Assembly (NCBI RefSeq): GCF_009674535.1 | Contig: NZ_WKJK01000022.1 | Coordinates: 1 to 64,000 of the forward strand | Source of the DNA: Duganella guangzhouensis | GTDB lineage: Bacteria; Pseudomonadota; Gammaproteobacteria; Burkholderiales; Burkholderiaceae_D | DNA length: 64,000 nucleotides | Direction of reading: 5' to 3' | Shown: piece by piece, positions 42,412 to 54,009 of the stretch | Layout of the letters: each line of letters begins with the position of its first letter | Numbering within the stretch: the first letter of the stretch is position 1 | The notes under the pieces: model-generated | Database searches by the model: none | What the model saw: the letters and a program-made list of their open reading frames with translations, nothing else | What the model was told of the DNA's origin: nothing | Translations under genes and position numbers: made by a program

Positions 42412-43239
42412 ATGAGCCAACAACTCCAGAACATCATCGAAACCGCCTGGGAAGACCGCGCGAACATCAACCCAGCCAACGGCTCCGCCGAACTGCGCGA
42501 CGCCGTCAACCACGTGCTGGCCGGCCTGGACGCGGGCACCATCCGCGTGGCCGACAAAGCCACCGGCACCTGGGTAGTGAACCAGTGGGTCAAAAAGGCC
42601 GTGCTGCTGTCGTTCCGCCTGGAGAACAACGTAGTTCTGCCTTCGGACGGCACCATGCAGTTCTACGACAAAGTGCCAACCAAGTTCGCCAACTACACCG
42701 CTGACGATTTCGCCAAGGGCGGCTTCCGCGTGGTGCCGCCAGCTGTGGCGCGCCGCGGTTCCTTCATCGCCAAGAACGTGGTGCTGATGCCTTCCTACGT
42801 CAACATCGGCGCCTACGTCGATGAAGGTGCGATGGTTGACACCTGGGCCACCGTCGGTTCGTGCGCACAGATCGGCAAAAACGTCCACCTGTCGGGCGGC
42901 GTTGGCATCGGCGGCGTGCTGGAACCTATGCAAGCCAATCCGACCATCATCGAAGACAACTGCTTCATCGGCGCCCGTTCGGAAATCGTCGAAGGCGTGA
43001 TCGTTGAAGAGAACTCGGTGATCTCGATGGGCGTGTACATCGGCCAATCGACCAAGATCTACGACCGCGCCACCGGCGAAGTGACCTACGGCCGCGTACC
43101 TTCGGGTTCGGTGGTGGTATCGGGTTCGCTGCCATCGGATGACGGCAAGTACTCGCTGTACTGCGCCGTGATCGTCAAGCGTGTGGACGCGCAGACCCGT
43201 TCCAAAACCAGCATCAACGAACTGCTGCGCGGCGTTTAA
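42412..43239 (+). CDS. dapD: Tetrahydrodipicolinate N-succinyltransferase
   Basis: 275 residues. The left-handed beta helix of hexapeptide repeats is seen in MPSYVNIGAYVDEGAMVDTWATVGSCAQIGKNVHLSGGVGIGG and NCFIGARSEIVEGVIVEENSVISMGVYIG. DapD succinylates tetrahydrodipicolinate with succinyl-CoA, the step before DapC. It is in the dapC-dapD-pilU transcription unit. Confidence 0.97.
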   Translation: MSQQLQNIIETAWEDRANINPANGSAELRDAVNHVLAGLDAGTIRVADKATGTWVVNQWVKKAVLLSFRLENNVVLPSDGTMQFYDKVPTKFANYTADDFAKGGFRVVPPAVARRGSFIAKNVVLMPSYVNIGAYVDEGAMVDTWATVGSCAQIGKNVHLSGGVGIGGVLEPMQANPTIIEDNCFIGARSEIVEGVIVEENSVISMGVYIGQSTKIYDRATGEVTYGRVPSGSVVVSGSLPSDDGKYSLYCAVIVKRVDAQTRSKTSINELLRGV

Positions 43240-43265
43240 TTCGCCACTAAAATCGGAGAGTCATC

Positions 43266-44414
43266 ATGGCCATGGATCGTCTGTTCCAACTGATGAAGGA
43301 AAAGAACGCGTCGGACATGTTTTTCGCGGTGAACTCTCCGGTTCACATCAAGATCAACGGGAATCTCATCCCGATCAACCAGCAGAAGCTGGAACCCGAT
43401 AACATCCATGCCCTGCTGGCCGAAATCGCCACGCCGGAGCAGATGGACGAACTGGCCGCCACCAATGAATTGAACATGGGCGTGTCGGTGCCGAATCTGG
43501 GCCGCTTCCGTTTGTCCGCGTTCAAGCAGCGCGGCAGCATTTCCGCCGTGTTCCGCTTTGTGCCCGCCGTGATTCCGGTGCTGGCCGACCTGCAGTTGCC
43601 GCCAGTGCTGGCGGACCTGATCATGGAAAAGCGCGGCTTGCTGCTGCTGGTGGGCTCCACCGGTTCCGGCAAATCGACCACCATCGCTTCGATGCTGGAT
43701 CATCGCAACGAACTGCGCTCCGGCCATATTCTGACGCTGGAAGATCCGATCGAGTATCTGTTCAAGAATAAAAAATCCATCGTCAACCAACGCGAGATCG
43801 GCAGCGACGCCAAGGACTTTGCGACCGCGCTGCGCAACTCCATGCGCCAGGCACCGGACTGCATCCTGATCGGCGAGATCCGCGACAAGGAAACCATGGC
43901 GGCGGCGCTGGCCTATGCGCAGTCGGGCCACCTGGTGCTGGCCACGCTGCACGCCAATAACAGCTACAACGCCTTAAACCGCATCATCAGCTTCTACCCG
44001 ATTGAAAACCGCGCGGCGCTGCTGCAGGATCTGTCGACCACCATCAAGGCGATAGTGTCGCAGCGGCTGGTGCGCTCCGCGAATGGCGGCACGCGCTCGG
44101 CGGCGGTGGAAGTGATGGTCAACACCCGCTACATCTCGGACCTGATCGAAAAAGGCGAAATCGGCCAGATCAAGGAAGCGATGGAAAAGAGCATGTCACC
44201 CGGCTCGCAATCGTTCGAGCAGTCTTTGCTCAAGCTGGTGCAGGATGGAGTGGTCAGCCAGGACGAAGCGCTGGCCAACGCCGATTCCGCCACCAACCTG
44301 CTATGGCTGTTGAACAATGGCCCCGACAGCAAAATCGCCCAGGCGCCCGCGCCAGAAGCCAAGCCGCCAACCGCCAGCGAAGCCTCCTTCACCGAGTTCA
44401 CCCTGAATACCTGA
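43266..44414 (+). CDS. pilU: Type IV pilus retraction ATPase PilU
   Basis: 382 residues. Walker A is LVGSTGSGKSTT, the Asp box is LEDPIEYLFKN, Walker B is DCILIGEIRD, and the His box HLVLATLHANNS follows. The N-terminal DMFFAVNSPVHIKINGNLIPINQQKL is typical of PilU rather than PilT. It powers pilus retraction together with PilT at the inner membrane. GGAGAG precedes the start. PilU next to dapD is a common arrangement in the Burkholderiales. Confidence 0.93.
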   Translation: MAMDRLFQLMKEKNASDMFFAVNSPVHIKINGNLIPINQQKLEPDNIHALLAEIATPEQMDELAATNELNMGVSVPNLGRFRLSAFKQRGSISAVFRFVPAVIPVLADLQLPPVLADLIMEKRGLLLLVGSTGSGKSTTIASMLDHRNELRSGHILTLEDPIEYLFKNKKSIVNQREIGSDAKDFATALRNSMRQAPDCILIGEIRDKETMAAALAYAQSGHLVLATLHANNSYNALNRIISFYPIENRAALLQDLSTTIKAIVSQRLVRSANGGTRSAAVEVMVNTRYISDLIEKGEIGQIKEAMEKSMSPGSQSFEQSLLKLVQDGVVSQDEALANADSATNLLWLLNNGPDSKIAQAPAPEAKPPTASEASFTEFTLNT

Positions 44415-44421
44415 GGATCAT

Positions 44422-44979
44422 ATGAGCCAACCTGTCTACGACATTCCAGTACGCCGCATCGACGGCGAAGAGACCAGCATCGGCGCCTATCGCGGCAAAG
44501 TGGTGCTGGTGGTGAACGTGGCCTCCGCCTGTGGCCTGACGCCGCAGTATGAAGGTCTGGAAAAGCTGTACGAAGAAAAGCAGGCCGATGGCCTGGTGGT
44601 GGCGGGATTCCCGGCCAATGAATTCGGCGCCCAGGAACCGGGCACCAACGAGGAAATCGCTGCTTTCTGCACCAGCAAATTCAGCGTGAAGTTTCCGATG
44701 TTTGAAAAGATCGTGGTCAAAGGTCCGAGCCAGCATCCGCTGTACCAGCGCCTGATCGAAGAACAGCCGCAGGCGCAGGAAAAACCGGGCAGCGATTTCC
44801 GCGCCAAGCTGGCCGGCTACGGCATCAAGCAGGACAACCCAACCGACGTGCTGTGGAATTTCGAGAAATTCCTGATCAGTAAAGACGGCAAGGTGGTCGG
44901 CCGCTTCGCGCCCGACACGACCACCGATGACGCCCTGCTGAAGGACGCCATCGAGCGCGAACTACGCGCCCCCGGCTAA
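44422..44979 (+). CDS. Glutathione peroxidase family protein
   Basis: 185 residues of the thioredoxin fold. The peroxidatic cysteine is in VNVASACGLTPQYEGL, the glutamine-type active-site segment NEFGAQEPGTNEEIAAFC carries a second cysteine, and WNFEKFLI completes the triad. Bacterial members usually use thioredoxin rather than glutathione. It lies 7 bp after pilU and overlaps the DJ-1 gene by 18 bp at its end. Confidence 0.93.
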   Translation: MSQPVYDIPVRRIDGEETSIGAYRGKVVLVVNVASACGLTPQYEGLEKLYEEKQADGLVVAGFPANEFGAQEPGTNEEIAAFCTSKFSVKFPMFEKIVVKGPSQHPLYQRLIEEQPQAQEKPGSDFRAKLAGYGIKQDNPTDVLWNFEKFLISKDGKVVGRFAPDTTTDDALLKDAIERELRAPG

Positions 44980-45864
44980 AAACCTGTCAGGGCCGACGTC
45001 GAATATCTGCTTGTGAGAGCTCATGCAGAAATAGTACGTCTGCCCGCGATACACCGATGACGGCGCGCTCGCCTTGGCCACGTCCATCTCGCAGACGACG
45101 CACAACGGGTGCTGCTCGGTGGACTTGCGGCGCTTTGCGTACACCATGTTGGACTCCGGGTTCAACCACCCCTGCCCTTGATATTCCAACTGGTCCGCCG
45201 TATTAAGCGCAACGCTGCGGCCGAAATACCGCTCCACCACCCGCAGCGCGAGATCGATGCCAGACGACAGTCCACCCGCGCTGGCCACCTTGCCCTCTTC
45301 TACATAGCGCGCTCCGCGCTTGAGCAAAACGTCCGGATGCGCCATCTGGAATTCCATGTAGGCGCTATGATGCGTGGTTGCGGCTTTGCCGGACAAGAGT
45401 CCAGTCCTGGCTAGCAAAAACGCGCCGGTGCAGACCGACATCGTCAGATCCGCAGTCTTTGCCGCCTGCCGGATCCAGGCCAGCATGGCCTCACTCGGTT
45501 CGCCCTGCGCGGGAATAACGATCACCTGGGGCTGCGGCGCCGTAGCGAAGGTGCATTCAGGGATGATGGTCAACGCGCCGCCGGCCTTGATCGGCGCCGT
45601 GGTCTCGGCCACCGTATAGGAACGGAACACCGGCCCTCCCTGACGTCCTGAAACGCTGACGTTTTCAAACACCTCCCACGGTCCGGCGAAATCAATAACA
45701 TCCGCGCCATCCGACAGCAAAAAAGCCACAAGGATGCTGCCACCAGCCGGCGCAACAAGCGGTGCTCCCCCTGCCCCGTCTCCACCACTGGCGTGGGCCA
45801 GCCCGGGCAGCGCCGCCGTCACCCCCATCGCGCTCGATAAGACAAAAAAATCACGTCGTTTCAT
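44962..45864 (-). CDS. Exported DJ-1/PfpI protein with C-terminal YHS metal-binding domain
   Basis: 300 residues. A twin-arginine-like signal (MKRRDFFVLSSAMGVTAALPGLAHA) is followed by a DJ-1/PfpI domain (about 40-230) with the nucleophile cysteine in TMSVCTGAFLLARTGLL, and a YHS domain at the end: CVVCEMDVAKASAPSSVYRGQTYYFCMSSHKQIF. YHS domains bind heavy metals via their cysteines. The combination of a DJ-1-like fold and YHS in one exported protein is unusual. GGAG precedes the start. It overlaps the glutathione peroxidase gene. Confidence 0.88.
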   Translation of the reverse strand: MKRRDFFVLSSAMGVTAALPGLAHASGGDGAGGAPLVAPAGGSILVAFLLSDGADVIDFAGPWEVFENVSVSGRQGGPVFRSYTVAETTAPIKAGGALTIIPECTFATAPQPQVIVIPAQGEPSEAMLAWIRQAAKTADLTMSVCTGAFLLARTGLLSGKAATTHHSAYMEFQMAHPDVLLKRGARYVEEGKVASAGGLSSGIDLALRVVERYFGRSVALNTADQLEYQGQGWLNPESNMVYAKRRKSTEQHPLCVVCEMDVAKASAPSSVYRGQTYYFCMSSHKQIFDVGPDRFLAGGA

Positions 45865-45998
45865 TACAAGCTCCAGGATATTTTCAAGGCATCCAGTTTC
45901 TCAGCGCGCCGACAACAGCACGAGTCCCCTGGCTGCATGCCGCCGTGAGTTGGCTGCAAAGCGTCGCCGGGCGAGCTGTTTTCCCCTATGATGGCGCC

Positions 45999-47084
45999 AT
46001 GACGACACGCACCTATTACCCCACCGGCTCATGGCGATATATGGCGGGCGGCTGGCTGGCCTTCGGCCTGTTCGACGCAATCCAGACCGTGGTCTCCATG
46101 CACGCCATGGGCATGCATCACGCCTGGCTCACGCTATTCGTCGTAACCGCCGCCTCATGGGCACCATGGGCTGTGCTTACTCCGCTCATACTCGGCTTGC
46201 TGCAACGCTTCCCGCTGCCGACGCGGAATGCCTTGCCGTGGACCGTACATATCGCAGCCTGCCTGGCTGTCGGCGCAGCGTGGGCGACGTGGGCCGCGCT
46301 GCTGGAACATGCGACCAATCCGTTTGCCTACGCTGCCGGCAGCGCGCCGTTTGCGCTGCTGTGGAAGGAAAAATTCCTCGGCAATCTGATCACCGACGCC
46401 CTGCTGTATGGCGCCATCGCCGCGCTATGCATCACGCTGGACGCCCAACACCGGCTGTGGCATCAACGCGCCGCCAGCGCGCAGTTGGCCGAACTGCTGG
46501 CGCAAGCGCAGTTATCCGCACTCAAACTGCAAATCGAACCGCACTTCATCTTCAACTCCCTTAACGCCGTCACCGCTTTGATCCGCGAGAAAAAGGACAA
46601 CGATGCGATCGCACTGATCGCCGCACTGGGCGACTTGCTACGCCGGGTGACCGACAGCTCCCAGCGCCAGTTCGTCAGCATGGAAGAGGAGATCGATTTT
46701 CTGCGCAAATACCTGGAGATCCAGCAGCTGCGCTTCGCTGAAAGGCTGCGCTACCGGATCGACATTCCACCTGCACTGATGCGCGCGCAGGTACCTGACT
46801 TCATTGTGCAGGCGCTGGTGGAAAACGCCATCAAACACGGCATCGCTCGCCGCGCCAAAGGAGGTGAGCTGACAGTGACCGCCAGCCGCGATGGTGAAGT
46901 ACTTACCCTGAGCGTCGCCAATGACGGACCGCCGCTGGCGGCACCTGCACAAGAGCAGGTCGGACTGTCCAATACCCGCCAGCGCCTGCAAGCCTTGTAC
47001 GGCGACGCCTCGGCACTGCTGCTGCGGAACCACGCCGATAGCGGCGTGCTGGCGACCATCACCCTGCCCTATCGGGAACATTGA
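45999..47084 (+). CDS. Sensor histidine kinase, LytS/AlgZ type
   Basis: 361 residues with four to five N-terminal membrane segments, then a His_kinase domain with IEPHFIFNSLNAVTALI (phospho-histidine in PHFIFN) and a HATPase domain (ALVENAIKHGIARRAKGG; GLSNTRQRLQALYG). The extracellular part is minimal, so it probably senses within the membrane. Its stop overlaps the start of the LytTR regulator gene (TGATG). The start is ATG 45999; the upstream open frame is non-coding. Confidence 0.92.
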   Translation: MTTRTYYPTGSWRYMAGGWLAFGLFDAIQTVVSMHAMGMHHAWLTLFVVTAASWAPWAVLTPLILGLLQRFPLPTRNALPWTVHIAACLAVGAAWATWAALLEHATNPFAYAAGSAPFALLWKEKFLGNLITDALLYGAIAALCITLDAQHRLWHQRAASAQLAELLAQAQLSALKLQIEPHFIFNSLNAVTALIREKKDNDAIALIAALGDLLRRVTDSSQRQFVSMEEEIDFLRKYLEIQQLRFAERLRYRIDIPPALMRAQVPDFIVQALVENAIKHGIARRAKGGELTVTASRDGEVLTLSVANDGPPLAAPAQEQVGLSNTRQRLQALYGDASALLLRNHADSGVLATITLPYREH

Positions 47085-47806
47085 TGGACAAGTCCAGAAC
47101 CCCCTTGCGCGCGCTGATCGTCGACGACGAGCCGCTCGCACGCAGCAATGTCGCCGCGCTGCTGGCGCGCGATACCGGCATCACCGTGGTGGGACAATGC
47201 GGCTCGGCCGAGGAAGCCATGGCGGCAATCGACGACACCATGCCCGATCTGGTGTTCCTCGATATAGAAATGCCTGAATGCGATGGATTCGAGCTACTGG
47301 AACGCATCGGTCCCGCGCCGACATTTGCGATCGTGTTCGTCACCGCACATCATCAATTTGCGCTGCGCGCATTTGAAGTCGGCGCGCTGGACTACCTGCT
47401 GAAGCCCTTCGACGACCAGCGCTTCGCCCAGGTTCTGGAACGCGCAAAAGAGCGCCTGCGCAGCGCCGGCGAACAGCGGCGTTTCCTCATCAAGAACGGC
47501 AGCGCACTGGAAGTGGTCAAATTCGCGGAAATCGACTGGGTGGAGGCCAGCGACTATTACTCCACCCTGCACGTCGGAGGCCGCACGCATATGCTGCGCC
47601 GCAGTCTGACGGACCTGGAGACACTGCTGGCGGCGCACGGCTTCTCGCGCATCCACCGCTCCGCAATCGTCAACCTGGATCGGGTGCGCGCACTGGAAAT
47701 ACGCGCGGACGGCGAATACGAAGTGGTGCTGCACGACGCGCAGCACCTGCGCATGAGCCGCCGCTACCGCAAACCGATTATGGCGTCGCTGAACTGCGAA
47801 GCATAG
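47084..47806 (+). CDS. LytTR-family response regulator
   Basis: 240 residues. The receiver domain (about 8-120) has LIVDDEPLAR and the phospho-acceptor in VFLDIEMPECDGFE; the C-terminal LytTR DNA-binding domain (about 140-235) has VEASDYYSTLHVGGRTHMLRRSLTDLETLL and FSRIHRSAIVNLDRV. It is partner of the LytS-type kinase. The in-frame TTG at 47081 is less likely than ATG 47084. Confidence 0.95.
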   Translation: MDKSRTPLRALIVDDEPLARSNVAALLARDTGITVVGQCGSAEEAMAAIDDTMPDLVFLDIEMPECDGFELLERIGPAPTFAIVFVTAHHQFALRAFEVGALDYLLKPFDDQRFAQVLERAKERLRSAGEQRRFLIKNGSALEVVKFAEIDWVEASDYYSTLHVGGRTHMLRRSLTDLETLLAAHGFSRIHRSAIVNLDRVRALEIRADGEYEVVLHDAQHLRMSRRYRKPIMASLNCEA

Positions 47807-47815
47807 GCCACAGCT

Positions 47816-48481
47816 TCATGCCCGCCGACGACGCGCCAACGCACCCAACGCCGCCAGGCCGACCACTAGCATGGCGTAGCTTTCCGGCTCAGGCACCGGT
47901 GCCATGTTGTAGGTGATGTTGTCGACACCGACGTTGTAGGCGCTATCCTCCCATTCGATGCGGATGCCGCTGGCCGAACTCCAGCTGCCGTTGAACGCAG
48001 TCGGCATGCTGGTGCTGCCGTCGCCCACCGGGCCTTTATAGCTGTACAGCAGATTGCCATTCAGGTCCGAAATCGTCAGCGTGGTATTGCGCGTGGTGTT
48101 GACCCATGCGCCGAGGTCCAGATGCGTCAGCGTGACCGACTGCCCCGATCCTGGCGTCAGGTCGATACGCGCCAGCGAATTGGCGTCGCTGCCATCCGCC
48201 CATAACACGCCGTGCAGATTGTTGTAATCGTCGGCCCACCAGCGCAGCGAGCGGCCGTCGTTGTAGCGCGGCGCGGCGTAGCTGACATCCACCACACCCG
48301 CCACATCGCCATAGGATTGCAGGATGTAGGCGCTGTTATTGCAATTGCTGGCCGCGCCCATGCCGCTGGCGTCGCTGGTGCAAATACCGGCGCCGTCAAA
48401 ATCCAGCACCGCCGCCTGCACCGCCGGCAGCCCGATCGCCATGCTGGCCAGGCCAGCGAAGATTGTTGATTTTATTTTCAT
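47816..48481 (-). CDS. PEP-CTERM exported protein
   Basis: 221 residues with a signal peptide (MKIKSTIFAGLASMAIGLPAVQA), a beta-rich middle with no known domain, and a C-terminal PEP-CTERM sorting signal VPEPESYAMLVVGLAALGALARRRR (PEP motif, helix, basic tail). Exosortase should cleave and anchor or release it at the surface. No exosortase gene is in the window. Single gene, convergent with LytTR. Confidence 0.92.
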   Translation of the reverse strand: MKIKSTIFAGLASMAIGLPAVQAAVLDFDGAGICTSDASGMGAASNCNNSAYILQSYGDVAGVVDVSYAAPRYNDGRSLRWWADDYNNLHGVLWADGSDANSLARIDLTPGSGQSVTLTHLDLGAWVNTTRNTTLTISDLNGNLLYSYKGPVGDGSTSMPTAFNGSWSSASGIRIEWEDSAYNVGVDNITYNMAPVPEPESYAMLVVGLAALGALARRRRA

Positions 48482-48644
48482 TTTTTCTCTCCCGTGAGGT
48501 CCAGACAGCCAGCTTAGTATCGGTAACTAGCGAGAGAATAGCCATTTGATAATTCCTGCCGCCGCAGGATTGATAGATAGATTGCAACTATCAGTGCACC
48601 CACCCGGCGTGGTATCCTACCGGGTCTAACTTCCCCGACTTATC

Positions 48645-48998
48645 ATGACCATTACCGTCTACGGCATCCCTAACTGCGATACCGTCAAAAAAGCACGCAC
48701 CTGGCTGGCCGACCAGCAGCAGGATTTTGTTTTTCACGATTTTAAAAAGCAGGGTCTGAGCCGCGACATCGTCGCCGGTTGGCTCAAGCACCTGTCGCGC
48801 GATGTGCTGGTGAACCGTAAAGGCACCACCTGGCGCGCCCTGTCCGATGAGCGCAAGGCGTCCATCGTCGACGACGAAGCGGCCATCGCGCTGATGCTGG
48901 AGAACCCTTCGGTCATCAAACGCCCGGTGCTGGACAAGAACGGCACCTACGCCGTCGGCTTCTCCGACGCCCAGTACCAACAAATCTTCAACAGCTGA
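48645..48998 (+). CDS. yffB: ArsC/Spx-family reductase (YffB-like)
   Basis: 117 residues of the thioredoxin-like ArsC family with GIPNCDTVKKARTWL (single active-site cysteine) and the C-terminal KRPVLDKNG block. YffB-type members bind glutathione and have no proven arsenate reduction. It is directly upstream of dapE (1 bp), the same order as yffB-dapE in E. coli. Confidence 0.9.
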   Translation: MTITVYGIPNCDTVKKARTWLADQQQDFVFHDFKKQGLSRDIVAGWLKHLSRDVLVNRKGTTWRALSDERKASIVDDEAAIALMLENPSVIKRPVLDKNGTYAVGFSDAQYQQIFNS

Positions 48999-48999
48999 T

Positions 49000-50133
49000 A
49001 TGACTCCATCCAAAACCCTGGCGCTGACCGAAAAGCTGATCTCCCTGTCATCCGTTACGCCGGACGACAAAGGCTGCCAGCGCCACCTGATCGACCTGCT
49101 GGAGCCGTTGGGCTTCAAGTGCGAGACCATCGAATCGAATGGCGTGACCAATCTGTGGGCGCGTCGCGGCACCGAATCGCCGGTGATGGTATTCGCCGGC
49201 CATACCGACGTGGTGCCGACCGGCCCGGTCGAACAATGGCGCTCGCAGCCCTTCACCCCGACCCATCGCGACGGCAAGCTGTATGGCCGTGGCGCGGCCG
49301 ACATGAAAACCTCGATCGCCGCCTTCGTGGTGGCCTGCGAGGAGTTCATCGCCAAGCACGCCGACCACAAAGGTTCGATCGCCTTCCTGATCACCAGCGA
49401 TGAAGAAGGCCCGGCCACCGACGGCACCGTCATCGTCTGCAATCTGCTGAAAGAGCGTGGCGAAACGCTGGACTACTGCATCGTCGGCGAGCCAACCTCG
49501 GACGAAACCCTGGGCGACATGATCAAGAACGGCCGCCGTGGTTCGCTGTCCGGCAAGCTGACCATCAAGGGCGTGCAAGGCCACATCGCCTATCCGCAAC
49601 TGGCCAAGAACCCGATCCACCTGGGCGCGCCGGCACTGGCCGAACTGGCGGCCGAGGTCTGGGACCACGGTAACGAGTACTACCTGCCGACGTCGTGGCA
49701 GATGTCGAATATCCACGCCGGCACCGGCGCCAACAACGTGATTCCGGGCGAGATGGTAGTCGACTTCAACTTCCGCTTCTCCACCGCCAGCACGCACGAG
49801 GATCTGAAACGCCGCGTGCACGCCATCCTGGACAAGCACAATCTGCACTACGACATCAAGTGGGCGCTGAGCGGCCTGCCGTTCCTGACCCCGCGCGGCA
49901 CCTTGAGCGATGCGCTGTCTTCGGCCATCAAGACGGAAACCGGCGTCGAGACCGAACTGTCGACCACCGGCGGCACCTCGGACGGCCGCTTTATCGCGCA
50001 GATCTGCCCGCAGGTGATAGAATTCGGCCCCCCGAACGCCAGCATTCACAAGATCGACGAGCATATCGAACTGCGTTTCGTCGATCCGTTGAAGAACATC
50101 TATCGCCGTACGCTGGAAAACCTGTTGACCTGA
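49000..50133 (+). CDS. dapE: Succinyl-diaminopimelate desuccinylase
   Basis: 377 residues of the M20 metallopeptidase family. Metal ligands and catalytic acids are in VFAGHTDVVPTGP, GRGAADMKT and SDEEGPATDGT; the dimerisation domain follows. It releases succinate from N-succinyl-LL-diaminopimelate. Part of the yffB-dapE-prmB-yheS unit. Confidence 0.97.
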   Translation: MTPSKTLALTEKLISLSSVTPDDKGCQRHLIDLLEPLGFKCETIESNGVTNLWARRGTESPVMVFAGHTDVVPTGPVEQWRSQPFTPTHRDGKLYGRGAADMKTSIAAFVVACEEFIAKHADHKGSIAFLITSDEEGPATDGTVIVCNLLKERGETLDYCIVGEPTSDETLGDMIKNGRRGSLSGKLTIKGVQGHIAYPQLAKNPIHLGAPALAELAAEVWDHGNEYYLPTSWQMSNIHAGTGANNVIPGEMVVDFNFRFSTASTHEDLKRRVHAILDKHNLHYDIKWALSGLPFLTPRGTLSDALSSAIKTETGVETELSTTGGTSDGRFIAQICPQVIEFGPPNASIHKIDEHIELRFVDPLKNIYRRTLENLLT

Positions 50134-50139
50134 AAAGCC

Positions 50140-51027
50140 ATGACCACGACTCCATTCACCACGCCGCGCGACCTGTTGCGCTACGCCGTCACCCGCTTCA
50201 ACACCGCCCAGCTGTTCTTCGGCCACGGCAGCGCGGAAGCGTTTGACGAAGCAGCCTATCTGATCCTGCACACGCTCAAGCTGCCGCTGGACCGGCTGGA
50301 CCCGTTCCTGGACGCCAAGCTGCTGCCGGAAGAAGTGGCGTCGGTGATGGCGGTGCTGGATCGCCGCGTCAACGAACGCGTGCCGGCGGCCTACATCACC
50401 AACGAGGCGTGGCTGGGTACCTACAAGTTCTACGTCGACGAACGCACCATCGTGCCGCGCTCCTTCATCGCCGAGCTGATTCCCGAGTACTTCGCGCCGT
50501 GGGTCAACGAGCCTGAAAATGTGTCCAACATTCTGGAACTGTGCACCGGGTCCGGCTGCCTGGCCATCATGATGGCGGATGCCTTCCCGGATGCCGCCGT
50601 CGATGCGGTCGACATCTCGGCCGACGCGCTGGAAGTCGCCAAGCGCAACGTCGCCACCTACGAGCTGGAAGACCGTCTGACGCTGATCCAGTCCGACCTG
50701 TACGCCAATGTGCCGGCCAAGAAGTATGACCTGATCATCACCAATCCACCGTACGTCAACAGCGGCTCGATGAGCAAGCTGCCGATGGAATACCGCGCCG
50801 AACCTGAACTGGCGCTGGATGGCGGCAAGGATGGCATGGACATCGTGCGCCGCATCGTCGCCGGTGCCGCCGAGCGCCTGACCGACGACGGCATCCTGAT
50901 CGTCGAAATCGGTAACGAAAAAGAGTTTGCTGAAGCCGCGTTTGGTGAACTGGGCCTGACCTGGCTCACCACCAGCAATGGCGATGACATGGTCTTCCTG
51001 CTGACGGCCGACCAACTGAAAATCTAA
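50140..51027 (+). CDS. prmB: Ribosomal protein L3 glutamine N5-methyltransferase
   Basis: 295 residues. The SAM-binding motif is LELCTGSGCLAIMMADAFPDA and the catalytic NPPY is TNPPYVNSGSMSKLP; the N-terminal helical domain is typical of PrmB (YVDERTIVPRSFIAELI). It methylates glutamine of ribosomal protein L3. Lies 6 bp after dapE. Confidence 0.95.
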   Translation: MTTTPFTTPRDLLRYAVTRFNTAQLFFGHGSAEAFDEAAYLILHTLKLPLDRLDPFLDAKLLPEEVASVMAVLDRRVNERVPAAYITNEAWLGTYKFYVDERTIVPRSFIAELIPEYFAPWVNEPENVSNILELCTGSGCLAIMMADAFPDAAVDAVDISADALEVAKRNVATYELEDRLTLIQSDLYANVPAKKYDLIITNPPYVNSGSMSKLPMEYRAEPELALDGGKDGMDIVRRIVAGAAERLTDDGILIVEIGNEKEFAEAAFGELGLTWLTTSNGDDMVFLLTADQLKI

Positions 51028-51028
51028 A

Positions 51029-53031
<2,003 letters not shown>

Positions 53032-53035
<4 letters not shown>

Positions 53036-53502
53036 GCAGCCTGGCGGGCGCCGAATTGCACTTTGCGGATGGACATCAGCTTATCGATGTCCACCACGAT
53101 TAAACGGCGCCCGTCCACTTCCACCAGGCCGGTGAGGTAATCCACCGCCGCCGCGCCGGCAATCGGCTGGATCTGTTCCGGCTTCAGCGCGACGATATCC
53201 GTCACGCCATCCACCACCATTCCCATCACGCAGCTGGACAGCTTGAGGATGATCACGTCCGTCAGCGGATCGTGCTGCGGCGGCCGTGGGCCGAAGGCGA
53301 TGCGCATGTCGACGATCGGCATGATGACACCGCGCGACACCACCACGCCGCTGATGATCTCCCCGTCCGACGAAAAGCGCTCCAGCGCCTGCAAGGGCCG
53401 CAGCTCCTGCACCTTGTTGAATTCCAGCGCGTAATCGAGTCCGCCCAGCCGGAAGACCAGATACTGGCGCGCCTCTGCATCCTGCGTGTTCGGGGTAGAC
53501 AT
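53032..53502 (-). CDS. CheW-like adaptor protein
   Basis: 156 residues of a single CheW domain (YLVFRLGGLDYALEFNKVQELRP; GVVVSRGVIMPIVDMRIAFG; GMVVDGVTDIVALKPEQI). It links a receptor to a CheA kinase. No chemotaxis genes are nearby, so it is an orphan. AGGATC precedes the start. Confidence 0.9.
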
Positions 53503-53604
53503 GATGATCCTTTCGTTCGGAGAACAGCAAGTGCCATCCTAACCGCGTGCCTTGCGGCAAGCGTTGAGCAACATCAATGTCTTCGGAAGCGTGGGCGTGT
53601 TTGC

Positions 53605-53610
53605 TACAAT
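53605..53610 (+). promoter_or_regulatory. -10 box of arfB (possible leaderless mRNA)
   Basis: TACAAT ends 6 bases before the ATG at 53617. A start of transcription on the A of ATG would leave no leader, and no Shine-Dalgarno is seen. The -35 is weak. Confidence 0.45.
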
Positions 53611-53616
53611 CGGCGC

Positions 53617-54009
53617 ATGAACATCGATCCCGACCAGGTAGCTTTCATCGCCATCCGCGCCCAGGGCCCGGGAGGTCAGAACGTCAACAAGGTATCCAAC
53701 GCGGTGCACGCACGCTTCGACATCGGCGCCTCGTCGCTGCCAGAGCATATCAAGGAGCGCCTGCTGGCACTGCACGACAACCGCATCACGCGCGAAGGCG
53801 TGGTGGTGCTGAAGGCGCAGCAGTCGCGCAGCCTGGAAGCCAACAAGGAAGACGCGTTGCGCCGCCTGCAGGAACTGGTGGACAGCGTGGCCGTGCTGCC
53901 GCCGACCCGCCGCCCGACCAAGCCGACGCGCAGTTCGCAGCGTCGCCGGCTTGACGGCAAGGCCAAGGACAGCGCCCGCAAACAGCTGCGCGGCAAAGTC
54001 ACCATCTAG
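53617..54009 (+). CDS. arfB: Alternative ribosome-rescue factor ArfB
   Basis: 130 residues with the class I release-factor GGQ motif (AQGPGGQNVNKVSNAV) and a basic C-terminal tail (RPTKPTRSSQRRRLDGKAKDSARKQLRGK) that enters the mRNA channel. ArfB releases peptides from stalled ribosomes. ATG 53617 is used; the longer frame upstream is non-coding. The stop interlocks with the convergent MFS gene. Confidence 0.95.
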   Translation: MNIDPDQVAFIAIRAQGPGGQNVNKVSNAVHARFDIGASSLPEHIKERLLALHDNRITREGVVVLKAQQSRSLEANKEDALRRLQELVDSVAVLPPTRRPTKPTRSSQRRRLDGKAKDSARKQLRGKVTI

